DNA from: Henckelia pumila
Taxonomy: Eukaryota > Streptophyta > Magnoliopsida > Lamiales > Gesneriaceae
Direction: 5' to 3'
DNA length: 64,000 bases
Assembly: GCF_033568475.1 (NCBI RefSeq)
Contig: NC_133123.1
Location: 1,116,001 to 1,180,000 of the forward strand
In this document: piece by piece, positions 23,445 to 37,327 of the stretch
Layout of the letters: each line of letters starts with the position of its first letter
How positions within the stretch are numbered: position 1 is the stretch's first letter
The notes under the pieces: generated by a model
The model's input: only the letters and a program-made list of their open reading frames with translations
The model's database searches: none
Told to the model about the DNA's origin: nothing
Program-made: the position numbers and the translations under genes

Positions 23445-24865
23445 AATACAATTAATCGAATGAATATACAATCTAAGGGCAAAATAAAAAGTCCACGGTG
23501 AAAAACTTAGTCATTATATTTACACTTTTATAGTCATAATAAAATAAATATATATTATCTACCATAAAAAATATTATCTTTTATAATTTTAAAGAATACA
23601 TGCATATTTTTATTTTCGAACATCTGAATCATTTTTATTTTTTTTTAGATTTTTCTAAGAATTATGTTTCGATAAAATTTTATTTCTCTAATTTATTTTT
23701 ATGAACATATATCTATTGAATTATGACGTATCATTATTTTCAAATATTTTTATAAGTATTTCGTAATAAAATTTTAATTTTTTTATTAGAATTTTTTTTA
23801 AAAAATGTGTTTTAAATTTTGTATTCTTAAATTGATAGAAAATAATTCAAATCAATTCATTGAAGGTGAATTTTTATAATTAAATAAGAGGTGAATAGAC
23901 ACAATATATTTGTAATAACAAAGAAACTATATGAAATAATTTATTTTTTGATTCCACTTATATTGTTATAGTATATGATTAATTTTACAAATGCAAAATG
24001 ATATTTTAAAAACAAATTAAAATGTTGGGTTTAAAGAGTTCCAAAAATTTTATATCATTTTTTATTTTCTTTCTAATATCGAATGCTTTTATTAACAGAT
24101 TATCACATTACGAAACTTATTCTTCATAAAATTTATGGTGATGTTATATATCTATATATTATATTAAATACAAATTTTGTAGAAGGTTAAATATAGTTTA
24201 AATATTTTAAATGATCAGTTATTTTACAAAAAGTAAGTGAATTCTTCTATTGATTACATCCTTATGTAATTCATTATCTATTTCAATATGATTAATTCAT
24301 CATTTTTATTAGTATCTTATTATATATTATTATAATCATAACAGTTTTTTCGTCTTAATTTATCTCATATATAATTCTATATTTTTCAAGATAAAAAATC
24401 ATTATTACACATAAATATTAATATTAAAAATAAAAATAAAAATGATTAACTTAGAACATAATCCATGAGAGCATACACAATTAAAAAAACCCAAAAAAAA
24501 TTCACTAAACAAAACTCAGATATTAAGAGTCAATTAAAAACCCAATAAAAATAAGACTCAATAAAACAAACTCACTCAATATTTAGATCCAATCAAAAAA
24601 CCCCAAAAAAATTACACTTACTAAAAAAACTTAGATATTAAGATTCAAATAAAACCCAATAAAAATAAGACACAATAAAAACAAATTGAATTATTAACAA
24701 TAAATACAAACTCAATTATTAACACTTTAATCCATGAAGGGAGAGAGAAAAATTACTGTGCTTCCTCAAATGTCCTTATAATTTAATGCAATCATCAAAA
24801 ATACCCCTTGCATTTAACACTCCAATAAACAAAATTTGGGCAATTATGACAATACACAATAAAAA
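23445..24865. repeat. Tandem duplication copy A (1.42-kb unit, uninterrupted)
   Basis: Starts AATACAATTAATCGAATGAA and matches 24866 onward nearly base for base. It contains the uninterrupted site AGATC at 24595-24599 where copy B carries a solo LTR. No coding capacity. Confidence 0.85.
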
Positions 24866-26008
24866 AATACAATTAATCGAATGAATATACAATCTAAGGG
24901 CAAAATAAAAAGTCAACGGTGAAAAACTTAGTCATTATATTTACATTTTTATAGTCATAATAAAATAAATATATATTATCTACCATAAAAAATATTATCT
25001 TTTATAATTTTAAAGAATATATGCATATTTTTATTTTCGAACATCTGAATCATTTTTATGTTAATTGTTTTTAGATTTTTCTAAGAATTATGTTTCGATA
25101 AAATTTTATTTCTCTAATTTATTTTTATGAACATATATCTATTGAATTATGACGTATCATTATTTTCAAATATTTTTATAAGTATGTCGTAATAATTTTT
25201 ATTATAATTTTTTTAAAAAAATGTGTTTTAAATTTTGTATTCTTAAATTGATAGAAAATAATTCAAATCAGTTCATTGAAGGTGAATTTTTATAATTAAA
25301 TAAGAGGTGAATAGACACAATATATTTGTAATAACAAAGAAACTATATGAAATAATTTATTTTTTGATTTCACTTATTTTGCTATAGTATATGATTAACT
25401 TTACAAATGCAAAATGATATTTTAAAAACAAATTAAAATGTTGTGTTTAAAGAGTTCCAAAAATTTTATATCATTTTTTATTTTCTTTCTAATATCGCAT
25501 GTTTTTATTAACAGATTATCACATTACGAAACTTATTCTTTATAAAATTTATGGTGATGTTATATATCTATATATTATATTAAATACAAATTTTGTAGAA
25601 GGTTAAATATAGTTTAAATATTTTAAATGATCAATTATTTTACAAAAAGTATGTGAATTCTTCTATTGATTACAATCTTTATGTAATTCATTATCTATTT
25701 CAATATGATTAATTCATCATTTTTATTAGTATCTTATTATTATATTATTATAATCATAACAGTTTTTTCGTCTTAATTTATCTCATATATAATTCTATAT
25801 TTTTCAAGATAAAAAATCATTATTACACATAAATATTAATATTAAAAATAAAAATAAAAATGATTAACTTAGAACATAATCCATGAGAGCATACACAATT
25901 AAAAAAACCCAAAAAAAAATTCACTAAACAAAACTCAGATATTAAGAGTCAATTAAAAATCCAATAAAAATAAGACTCAATAAAACAAACTCACTCAATA
26001 TTTAGATC

Positions 26009-28513
26009 TGTAAGACCCGAAAATATTAAATTATTAATTATGGGATTTGAGAATTAAATTTCATATTATGGGATAATATTGATTTGAGAAGTTATGGACA
26101 TGATAGATTTAATTTCCGAGCCGAAAATATTTAATTTGAGAATTTACGGATTTTGAGAATTAAATTCCGAGAATTCTTAAATTAAAAGAATAAATATTCG
26201 ATTTGAATATTTATGGAATTAAAGATTAAATTCCATGTTTCGGGAATTAAATAAGATTAATTTTGAAGATACAACTCGATAAGGGACTGATTTGCAAATA
26301 TCGAAGTTGAAGGGCTAAAATGCAAAAGGCCGTGATTATTTGATTAATTCGAATTTATTTAATTTTAATCCGAGAATATTTAATTTGGGAATATTTAGAG
26401 TTTCGATTTAAATTATAATATTCTTAAATTATTTTGGATTGAAATTGAATTAAAACGAAGGCCGAGGACTGAATTTCAATTAAGGAAGATTTGAGGGACT
26501 AAATTGCAATTAAGCAATACATATCCGATTTTATTTATAATTATCAGAATGAAACGTGTTTAGTTGAGAAAGAATTCAGAAATTTGGAACAGAAGTCGAA
26601 GCCCTCTTCATTTTCTTTCGATTTCGATTTTTCAAATTGCCGTAACTTTTGATCCGATCGTCCGATTTTGATTCCGAAAGATGTTCTGGAATCCTTGTAA
26701 CGAGACCTTCGATTTGACGTAAGTATTTTGTTATCTTAACATGGTTTGAAAAACGAAATATGGCAGAGATTGCTGTTAAAGTTATGAATGTATTCTTGAT
26801 CTTGTATGCATCCCGATATCAAAACTGAATCGAAGATTGATTATGAAATGAACTCATTACAATTTCCAGCATATATGTTGATGATTATAGATGTTGGTAT
26901 GAAGAGTTGAATGATAATGAACGGATATGAAAAACCGTATGAATGGAGTTGAAATTAGAAATGAATTCAATATAGTAACGATTCCCGATTGTCAATCGCT
27001 ACGATGCTCGGTTATGTTTTGAAACCATACTGATAGTCTACGATTGAGCCAATGATCTTGGGATTGTATACTGATTTTGTTACATGGTAATCTTTACATT
27101 TCAGACGTGCTACGAGCTCAATCAACTCAAGAGGTCGGATTGTGAACCGAGAAAGTTCGCTTGAGGTTTGAGATGAATTTGATTGAAGATGTGTTGATGA
27201 TTTTGATTCGATTATGAAATGAATGAACTGAACGAAGCTTGATGTGAATGTTTTGAGGTTGTATTTCAGATTTGAAGAATTCAGAACAGAAGAAATATGA
27301 AGGTAAAAGTGGACTACTACGTGAATGAGATTATAACTCGAGATGGTTTGTATCGAGTTCCCTAAATCACATACTTATTTGATTACTTGCTTTTATATGC
27401 TCTTTTATGAATTATGGAATGAGTCTTTGATGTGAAGGAATGCTATATTGATTTTATATGTTGCATTCATCTTGAGACTTATTCTTTGATTTTGAAATGA
27501 ACGGAAACGTTCGATTAGACGATTTGAGGGATTATATATATATGGCCTGGATGGTTGACTTAGCCTAGCGTCTGATTTGCATATATAGTGGCTTCAAAGT
27601 CTAGATAAGTAAGATAAGTAACCCTACCTCGATCGGGAGAATCGGTGGTTAGTTATGATATCTGCTTCTCGGGATCCCAACTGATGAAATGAGAGAATTT
27701 GTTAGAGAACCTTGTTTTAAAACATGCATTGTAGTTACTTTTATATCATGAATTTGATATATGCTTTGCTATGCATGTTTAGCTGCTTTTACTGGGAAAT
27801 ATATTTCTCACCGGAGTTTATCCGGCTGTTGCTTTGTTTTGTATGTGTGCATTGCAACAGGTGGGGCAGGAGCTAGTCTGAGATGACATGGACAGCTCGG
27901 GAGCGAGATTTAGCAAGTGTGGACTCGGGTTTAAACGGAAGAATGATAGTGAGAATTACAGCAAACTTAGCAAGAACATTAGAAACTTGTAAATGAGATT
28001 TTGACGTCTTGAATAGTTTGTAGTTTCTTGATATTTATGGGATTCATTTGATGTATAGGATTGCATGATTAGATGCTTAAAACCTTGTTCTTGTAATTAT
28101 ACCAGTTCTAGTTTTTATGGAACATGTTTGATGTTGATTTGTAATGATTTAGATCACTTGTTCCAAGTTTGACATCAAGTAGAGTGTTCTGCAGAATTGC
28201 TGGATCTGGTGCCCGCTCGATCGGGTGAGATGCACCGATCGAGCGCGGCATGGAAATATTGGAACCGAGAGCTCTGGAGTGTGGCTCGCTCGATCGGACG
28301 AATTCATCCGATCGAGCGAGGCCATTTGTGCTACAGACCGTGAGCAATGATTTCTTGCTCGCTCGATCGGGGAATTTTATCCGATCGAGCGAGGCTCCGA
28401 ATTTTTTTTTTTAAAAAAAAATTTTAGCTCTTGGTTTTAATATTCTAATTGATTTATTATTTAGTTAATCATTAGTTGCCCTAATACGAGATTAGCAACC
28501 CGAGGTCCTCACA
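26009..28513 (+). mobile_element. Solo LTR of a Ty3 (Tekay/Del-like) element, 2.5 kb
   Basis: Starts TGTAAGACCC, ends GGTCCTCACA, flanked by AGATC on both sides (26004-26008 and 28514-28518). It shares end sequences and an internal block (CTCACCGGA then ACAGGTGGGGCAGGA, about 27810-27880) with the LTR at 2159-4061, but runs on the other strand. No internal region is present, so it is a recombined single LTR. Its insertion is younger than the tandem duplication it interrupts. Confidence 0.9.
28214..28396. repeat. Three spaced palindromic GC-rich units in the solo LTR
   Basis: Three units at about 28214-28246, 28283-28323 and 28356-28396, each made of GCTCGATCGG, a short spacer and CCGATCGAGCG, that is, an inverted repeat able to form a hairpin. 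Spacing is about 70 bp. They stand out in otherwise AT-rich sequence. Confidence 0.85.
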
Positions 28514-28831
28514 AGATCCAATCAAAAAACCCCAAAAAAATTACACCCACTAAAAAAACTTAGATATTAAGATTCAAATAAAACCCAATAAAAATAAGAC
28601 ACAATAAAAACAAATTCAATTATTAATAATAAATACAAACTCAATTATTAACCCTTTAATCCATGGAGGGAGAGAGAGAAATTATTGTGCTTCCTCAAAT
28701 GTCCTTATAATTTTCATGCAATTATCAAAAATACCTATTGCATTTAACACTCCAATGAACAAAATTTGGGCAATTATGACAATACACAATAAAAAAACTT
28801 TGCCTTTCATTCACCCTTTTATAGTAGAAAT

Positions 28832-28833
<2 letters not shown>

Positions 28834-28872
<39 letters not shown>
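28834..28872. repeat. TA microsatellite
   Basis: Uninterrupted TA run just downstream of tandem copy B. Confidence 0.9.
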
Positions 28873-28875
<3 letters not shown>

Positions 28876-29820
28876 ACACACCATAAACCGCTTTTCTCAA
28901 CTATCTCAATTTTTTTTTCTTTTTTTTATTTAACTATTTCTCTCTTTTTTTTCCAATTTTTGTATTTAATATATAGTGCAATCATTTTATTTGATAATTT
29001 TAATTAAAATATAATTTTATTTTAAAAAATAATTTTTAGCACGAAATGCGTACAACAACGCTAGTTATTATTATTATTATTATTAAAAATCAAGGAAGGG
29101 ACACCCAAGTGGAAGCACATGTCCTATATGGACCTCTATAGTTCTTCCGAGTCCCATCTTGTCTTCTTTAATCATCTCTATCAGTCCCATAACACACTTT
29201 AAAGCTTCAAACGCCATATAATCCGTGGTCCGATTTTGCTATTTATATATCTTTTTTATGCTAACTTCTCGCTCTCTAGCCGCAACGAATTTGTAGTTGG
29301 AAATGAGATTAATTACATTAGGTGATGACATATATCTTATAGTGAGCCACTTGACTATATCCGTCATCCGAGTCCACTTCTAGATTAATCTTCTTTTAAC
29401 ATGTATTTCATCCTAGTTTCGATCCTCTTCGGACCACCCACAATTCAACTCCCTCTACTTGTTATTATATAACAAACGCCATATTTTTTAAAAATATGTA
29501 GAAGTAATTTTACGTGAAAATCCACCAATTGTTATATCTCTTACCATTTAATAAATCAGGAAGACTAAATCAAATTTGTTATTTTAAAGTATTTTTTTCT
29601 TATTATTTATCTCTTACTTGATTTGCTATTTAAAAAATAAATAAAAAATTGGAGACGAAAACTATTCGTGTATGTTTTAAAATACAAAATAATATCCATA
29701 AATAAATAAAGAAAATAATACCAAAAAGAAAAATAAATAAATAATAAATAATAAATAAAATAATAAAAAAACAAAACGGGTGCAGGGGTTAGCCGCCTCA
29801 CTCGATCCTGGCTCTACGAA
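28873..29820. other. Gene-free DNA upstream of NRPB2
   Basis: AT-rich, with TTA microsatellite near 29067-29088 and an A/T-rich block at 29600-29770. The last part becomes GC-richer toward the NRPB2 promoter. A GCACGAAATGCG followed by CTAGT near 29038-29066 resembles a Helitron 3' end, weakly. Confidence 0.45.
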
Positions 29821-29828
29821 TATAAAAT
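29821..29828 (+). promoter_or_regulatory. TATA-like box of NRPB2
   Basis: TATAAAAT lies 195 bases before the NRPB2 ATG and is followed by a CT-rich leader, a common arrangement for plant housekeeping genes. Inferred from position only. Confidence 0.4.
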
Positions 29829-30015
29829 GTAACCTCCCTCCCTATTCCTCGTTTGTGCTTTCATTCTCCTACGGGGATACGCTCTTCGTCACCTCGTCTC
29901 CAACTTTCGCTGAGGCAAAACCCGCGGATCTAGAACTCTCTTGAATCGAATTGATTTGACTTGAATTGAATTTGAATTGAATTGAATCGAACCCCTAGAA
30001 ATCAACAAGAAAAAA

Positions 30016-33000
30016 ATGGACTTGGAGGAAGAGTACTACGAACCGGCTTACAACGAAGAAGAGGAAGACGATGATGATGACATTACGCAGGAGGACGCCT
30101 GGGCTGTCATCAGTGCTTATTTTGAGGAGAAGGGTTTGGTGCGCCAGCAACTCGACTCTTTCGACGAGTTTATCCAGAACACTATGCAAGAAATCGTTGA
30201 TGAGTCGGCGGACATCGAGATCAGACCCGAGTCGCAGCACAACCCGGGTCACCAGCCAGACTTCGCTGAGGTGTTATGAGAATTATTATCAGTGTTGATA
30301 TGCATTCTTCGAGAAATAGGAGCAATTTATGGATTTTTAGGGTTTGGAGCAGGGGAAGTGTTTTTTATGGGTTAATTGCGGTGATGGTTCGAACATTCCG
30401 ATGATTAAGGGATTTTTTTCTTTTTCTTTTTGGTTTCTTCATGAGCATACTGTAAAAAGAGACAATTGGAAAGAGGAGACAATTCTTTGTTACTGTAAAG
30501 GTTCAAGGGTTTATGAGCGAAATAACCAATTTAAAGGGTGTTTGTAAAAGTAATATTGGCTAGTGATAATATGTCGATCTTAATATTGCAAGGCGTCAAT
30601 ACAGAAAGGAAAACAATAACGTCTCCTGCTTTGATTTATAGGTTTTTGACATGTGAAATTGATTTGCCAGTAATTGTCATATAAAGAACTGAAATTTGAG
30701 TTGCTTGATTAGAGGTTTCCATATGAGTGGAAAAATCTTAGTTCTTCTAATTGCCATTTCACAAGATAGATTGCAAGTTAAGTGATTGAGACTGATATTG
30801 TGGTATTTGGGTTGAAATAAGGAATTTGTTCTGTTTGAGAAACATCAGGGCATGTTTATTTTGAGAAATAGAAATTCTTCATGTTGTCTGTTAACTGCTA
30901 ATTCCCCAAAGGATCTAATTTCTTTTTCCCGGCTTGTGACTTTCGCAGACTATTTATAAGATATGTTTTGGCCAAATATACCTGAGTAAACCAATGATGA
31001 CAGAGTCTGATGGAGAAACAGCAACTTTGTTTCCTAAGGCTGCAAGGTTAAGGAATTTGACCTATTCAGCTCCATTGTACGTGGATGTTAGCAAGAGAGT
31101 TATCAAGAAAGGTCATGATGGTGAGGAAGTTACCGAGACTCAGGATTTCACCAAAGTTTTCATTGGGAAGGTAAATGATGCAGTTGACACATGTCGCAGA
31201 ATGGAAACATTTCAGGGTTTATCCAAAGGTGACACTGACAGTTCCTCTCTGTTAATCTGTGTAGGTTCCTATTATGCTACGGTCGAGTTATTGTACACTA
31301 TATCAGAATTCAGAGAAAGATTTGACAGAACTGGGAGAGTGTCCATATGACCAGGGTGGTTATTTTATCATAAATGGAAGTGAAAAGGTGTTAATTGCTC
31401 AGGAGAAGATGAGCACCAACCATGTCTATGTATTTAAAAAGAGGCAACCAAACAAGTATGCTTATGTTGCCGAAGTCCGATCCATGGCAGAGACCCAAAA
31501 CAGGCCACCTAGTACAATGTTTGTCCGGATGCTTTCTCGTACTAGTGCCAAAGGGGTAATGGACATGCCAGGCAGATGAAAATTTTCTCCTTTCCCTTGT
31601 GGATGCATGAAATCTCTCTGTACCTTTTCAAATGTCTTGGTTTTATGAGTACGTGTATGTGGGTTGTGATCGTGTTTTTGTACCTGCAGGGTTCATCTGG
31701 TCAGTATATACGTGCTACCCTCCCATACATACGCACAGAGATTCCTATCATTATTGTGTTCCGAGCACTAGGATTTGTCGCTGACAAAGATATATTAGAG
31801 CACATCTGCTACAATTTTTCGGACACACAAATGATGGAATTGCTGCGACCCTCCTTGGAAGAAGCATTTGTGATCCAAAATCAACAGGTACCTATAAGAA
31901 AATAAACCTCAACGAGGCATTGGGAAGTGAAAGGAAATTAATTCCTTGTGTCGGATTTTAAAATAATATACTGTTGTTGATAGATGAGCGTGACTGTTAT
32001 TGAGCCTGAATTTTTTGCATCATTGTGTTATCTTGTAGCAAATAAAGAAATATAGTTGTCATTGCTTAGCTGTTCATTATAAATTTCGGTACAGTGTTCT
32101 TGCCTGTCAAAGATCCATGTCATTTTGAGAACTTGCTGCGATGCTACTTTAATTTTGAATGTTCCGTTGTTTTTCTAGTAGGGTAATGATCTGATACTGG
32201 TGCAGGTTGCTCTAGATTACATTGGGAAAAGAGGAGCCACTGTAGGTGTCACCAAGGAGAAAAGAATTAAGTACGTTTTTCCAAAACCGCTTTCCTTGTT
32301 CAGCAACTTCTCAATTTGTTTCTAAATCTTAGTCTTCTTGCTACTTTGGCAGGTATGCCAAGGAGATTCTTCAGAAAGAAATGCTTCCTCATGTTGGTGT
32401 TGGGGAGTATTGTGAGACGAAGAAAGCTTATTATTTTGGGTGGGCTACTTTCCTGTCTGGACATCATGTTACATAATTTGATGTTGACGCTTAATGTTGT
32501 TCCCTTCTGCTAGGTATATCATCCACCGGCTTCTGCTGTGTGCTCTTGGCCGAAGGGCCGAGGATGATAGAGACCACTATGGCAATAAGAGACTGGATCT
32601 TGCTGGTCCTTTGCTTGGTGGCCTGTTTCGAATGGTTTGTTATTGCTAGATATGTTATGGCGTTAATTTGACCATAAGAAATGAAATGTTCTTCATCTGA
32701 ACATTGGCAACTATCTGTGGATGCAGTTATTCAGAAAGTTGACCAGGGATGTTAGATCTTATGTTCAGAAGGTTTTTATCAATGAAGCCTTGCTGTTATG
32801 TGCATGGATGCATATCATATTTTGTAATTATATATACTTTTTGTTTCTGTTCGTCACCAGTGTGTCGATAATGGGAAAGACGTCAATTTGCAATTTGCAA
32901 TAAAAGCAAAAACCATTACCAGTGGCCTGAAATACTCTCTTGCCACTGGCAACTGGGGACAAGCAAATGCGGCAGGTACAAGAGCTGGAGTTTCCCAGGT

Positions 33001-36000
33001 TGACTGACTTGTCATCTTTTATTTTACGGTGGATGTTTTTTCAATATGTCGCGCCTTGAAAATATTTTATTTGGTGAAAGCAATTGTTTGGACTGCTATA
33101 TTTCAGGTGTTAAATCGTCTGACTTATGCTTCTACCTTGTCACATCTACGTAGGCTCAATTCTCCCATTGGTCGTGAAGGTACCATGACATATTTAAAGT
33201 TTTTCCTTTAGAGTTTGTGACTAATAGCTTCAATTGCAGATTTGTATTTCTGGTCTGTTTCAAATAACTAACCTCTATTTGAGTTGTCACACGCAAAAGA
33301 TATTTAATAGCCTGGCTCCTAATGATGTGTATCTTATCTAAAAAATAGTTAGTGATGATTGTTATATCTCTAAATTTGCTTAAAATTTAGCCTTCTCTGT
33401 CATGTTTTTTCAGGGAAACTGGCTAAGCCAAGGCAGTTGCACAATTCGCAATGGGGAATGATGTGTCCAGCAGAAACACCAGAAGGACAAGTGGGTGCTC
33501 TTTTTGTTTAGCATTTACTGGGTCATTTTCGTCCATTGTTAGTTTATTTATATTATTAATTAATGTGATAAACCTGTTACCTCCTCCTTTTCACTATAAC
33601 TTCAGGCTTGTGGATTGGTGAAGAACCTCGCATTGATGGTCTATATAACAGTTGGTTCAGCAGCGTATCCAATTTTAGAATTTTTAGAGGAATGGGGTAC
33701 TGAGAACTTTGAGGTGAGCAGTGTTAGGACCTCTCTAAATGACACGTCTGTTACTGTTATTGTTAGATTCCTTGTTGGGTTAATGTTTGTACTTGATACT
33801 TCTGTATCCTTACTCTTTGTTATTCTTTGGTTCAAGGAAATCTCTCCTGCTGTTATTCCTCAGTCAACAAAAATCTTTGTGAATGGTTGTTGGGTTGGCA
33901 TTCATCGTAACCCTGATATGTTGGTGTCAACTCTAAGACGTTTGAGGAGACGTGTAAGTGTTTTCATGTAGCTACGGCCTACGTATCTCAACCATGTTGT
34001 TTTTTTCCCAATTTACGTCATGCAGTCCTTTGTAAATCAAACGGAAAGCCATCTGCCAGGGTGGTTTCTATATGTTTGATATGAATTAACCTGTTGATGG
34101 TGTTTGGTCCTATTGTTTGTGGACAGGTTGATGTTAATACCGAGGTTGGTGTAGTTCGAGATATCCGTTTGAAAGAACTTCGGATATATACAGATTATGG
34201 TCGCTGCAGTCGTCCATTGTTTATTGTTGAAAAACAAAGATTGCTTATCAGAAAGAAGGATATACAAGCCTTGCAACAAAGAGTACGTTATATGATTGCC
34301 CCAAGTCATATTCTTTACGCATTCTGCTCATTCATGTATATGTGTTTCCAGGAATCTCCCGATGAGGGTGGCTGGAATGACCTTGTTGCAAAAGGATTCA
34401 TAGAATACATTGATACCGAAGAAGAAGAAACAACTATGATTTCCATGACAATTAGTGTGAGTATTAAATAGGCGGCAGACCTGATATATTTTCATCACAA
34501 CTCCTGTGAGATGCTGAAATGCTGATTTTACTTCCTGTAGGATCTTGTGTCTGCGAGGCTAAATCCAAGTGAGGCGTATTCTGATACCTATACTCACTGC
34601 GAGATTCATCCATCTCTGATACTGGGTGTGTGTGCTTCAATCATCCCCTTTCCAGATCATAACCAGGTGACTCTAAGCTACCAATCTGTCCTCTCCTAGT
34701 CATAATTTGTTTTCTGATAGTTTGACATCTGTTTCTCCTCAGTCTCCACGTAACACATACCAGTCAGCTATGGGTAAACAAGCCATGGGTATTTATGTCA
34801 CCAACTTCCAATTTCGGATGGTAGGGGTGCTGGTTTTTATTTTTGCATATGTATATTTTGTTACACTGGTTGATATCTATTAAATTAACTGTTGTTCCAT
34901 TTTATTTCAGGACACTTTGGCTTATGTGCTTTACTATCCCCAAAAGCCTCTTGTCACCACTCGAGCTATGGAGCATTTGCATTTTAGGCAGTTACCTGCT
35001 GGCATTAATGCCATTGTTGCCATTTCCTGCTATTCTGGATACAACCAAGAAGATTCTGTCATTATGAATCAGTCATCAGTCGACCGGGGCTTTTTTCGAT
35101 CCCTATTTTTCCGTTCTTATAGGGATGAAGAGAAAAAGATGGGAACACTGGTCAAAGAGGATTTTGGACGTCCAGATAGAGCCAACACCATGGGCATGCG
35201 TCATGGTTCTTATGATAAATTGGATGATGATGGACTTGCTCCTCCAGGAACTAGAGTTTCTGGTGAGGATGTTATTATTGGGAAGACAACCCCCATATCT
35301 TCCGAAGATGCTCAAGGGCAAGCTGCTCGTTACACAAAACGTGATCACAGCACAAGCTTACGCCACAGTGAAACTGGGATTGTGGATCAGGTCCTACTGA
35401 CCACAAATGCAGATGGGTTAAGATTTGTCAAAGTGAGGGTGAGATCCGTACGAATACCCCAAATTGGAGACAAGTTCAGCAGTAGGCATGGCCAAAAGGG
35501 AACAGTGGGTATGACTTACACACAAGAAGACATGCCATGGACTGTAGAAGGCATCACTCCCGATATTATTGTCAATCCACATGCTATTCCCTCTCGTATG
35601 ACGATTGGTCAGCTTATTGAATGCATCATGGGAAAAGTTGCAGCTCACATGGGAAAGGAAGGTGACGCCACTCCATTTACAGATGTCACAGTGGACAACA
35701 TAAGCAAAGCTCTTCATAAATGTGGTTACCAGATGCGTGGGTTTGAGACCATGTACAATGGGCATACTGGAAGAAGACTTACATCTATGATATTTTTAGG
35801 GCCCACTTACTACCAGAGGCTGAAGCACATGGTCGATGACAAAATACACTCTCGTGGTAGAGGCCCTGTTCAAATCCTTACAAGGCAACCTGCTGAAGGA
35901 CGATCTCGTGATGGTGGTCTCCGATTTGGTGAAATGGAACGAGATTGCATGATTGCTCATGGCGCTGCCCACTTTTTGAAGGAAAGGTTGTTTGACCAAA

Positions 36001-36383
36001 GTGACGCCTACAGGATCCATGTTTGCGAGCGATGTGGATTGATAGCCATTGCAAATCTCAAAAAGAATTCATTTGAGTGCAGAGGATGCAAAAACAAAAC
36101 TGATATAGTTCAGGTATTCATTTCCTTGTGAATCTCCATTCTTTTCTCTGGGCTTGCAAGCTCATGATTACGTTATCTTGGTTTTTTATATGTATATATA
36201 TGGCAATGATAATTTGTTGCCATCAATCATGAAACACGAACCAACATTTTTCTGTCCCTTCAGGTTCATATTCCATATGCCTGTAAGCTGCTTTTCCAGG
36301 AGCTAATGGCTATGGCTATAGCTCCAAGAATGCTGACAAAGGATATCAAGCAAGCGAAAGATGTAAAGAAGAAAGGAGCTTGA
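30016..36383 (+). CDS. NRPB2: DNA-directed RNA polymerase II subunit RPB2 (second-largest subunit)
   Basis: Nineteen exons: 30016-30270, 30949-31170, 31265-31555, 31690-31887, 32206-32270, 32353-32439, 32514-32634, 32727-32771, 32861-32998, 33107-33179, 33414-33490, 33606-33713, 33837-33953, 34127-34282, 34352-34456, 34541-34666, 34743-34820, 34911-36113, 36264-36383. They sum to 1195 codons (1194 residues), matching plant RPB2 length, with no stop and GT-AG borders throughout. The acidic N-terminus is followed by protrusion and lobe ([30 protein letters not shown]), fork ([11 protein letters not shown]), hybrid-binding region with [20 protein letters not shown] (about residues 798-817), [15 protein letters not shown] (about 940-954) and a C-terminal zinc finger CX2CX14CX2C (about 1126-1147). 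The product forms the catalytic cleft with RPB1 and makes mRNA in the nucleus. Exon 18 alone encodes 401 residues. A normal, apparently functional single-copy-type gene. Confidence 0.97.
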
Positions 36384-37327
36384 TGTCCTCATCTTGCTGC
36401 GGTTGATCATTCGGTATCGTAACACTGAGAACCCGAGTTTCGATTGAAAGCTGATGTTTGGAAAGGAGAAGATGCTGGATGGGTGAAAAGGAGAAGCTAT
36501 GTCTAATGATGGCGTTCGTGATATAGTTTTGAAGGCAATATTTAGTTGTGAGATAAAACACGTGCTTATGGACCTGAACCACCCCTCCTTTGATTTATTT
36601 ACGTTTGTGTTGCAATGATCCATAAGCTCTTTTAAAACTATTCCCTAGTAGATTTTAATCCAAGAAACTTTTCATTCTGTTACTCTAGATCGAACCAACT
36701 TTTGTTCGAGCACCGTTGTTTTTAAGCTTGACATAAAAATTTCATACCCTTGTCCATTTTATCCCAGTTTGGAAATCATTATGAAATTTTGTTTTTAAGA
36801 GGACTTTGCACATCAAGTAAAACTAGATATGAAACAAAGTTCAAAATAATTTATGCATACTCTGGGTCAATTTGATGTACAAAGTCACTAATAAGTAATA
36901 AATCGATTAGTACTCTTCTTTATTGGATATTTGGAAAGAAATTAGGGATTGTATATTTTGAACTCGGTAAAGACATTGTTTTCCATTTGTTTAAAATGAA
37001 ATCTGCAACTAAATATCGTTAAAATAATAAAGTTATTATTTTTTTAGAAAAAATAAAGTTGTTAATTGGGTAAAAAGAAGCTCTTGCAAAATCAATTCAT
37101 CAAGAAATTAACATTGTCTTGTTTGGAGGACAAGCGTTGCGTGTAGTCGCTCAGAGTGTTTAAACGACGCCTGGTTTGTAAGTTCCATTTGGCAGTGGTT
37201 TGGGGCAATTGTAAATGGCTGTAAGAGAACGCATCACACTGCAATACATACCATATGAGGATCGGCTGGCGTTGTATTTCCGCATAGCACCTACCCAAGC
37301 AAAACACGCAGCCGCGCAAAGGAAAGA
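36384..37327. other. Intergenic DNA between NRPB2 and the zinc-finger gene
   Basis: First ~250 bases probably NRPB2 3' untranslated region; the rest AT-rich with an upstream region of the next gene. No further gene seen. Confidence 0.6.

Larger units (their letters stand above)
24866..28797. repeat. Tandem duplication copy B, split by a solo LTR
   Basis: Matches copy A over its whole length once the 2505-bp LTR (26009-28513) and one AGATC are taken out, leaving about 1.42 kb. Differences from copy A are scattered single bases and short A-run changes. Confidence 0.85.

Noticed and set aside
28108-28347. Minus-strand 79-codon frame near 28.2 kb
   Set aside because: It lies inside the solo LTR over the palindromic units; no family resemblance.
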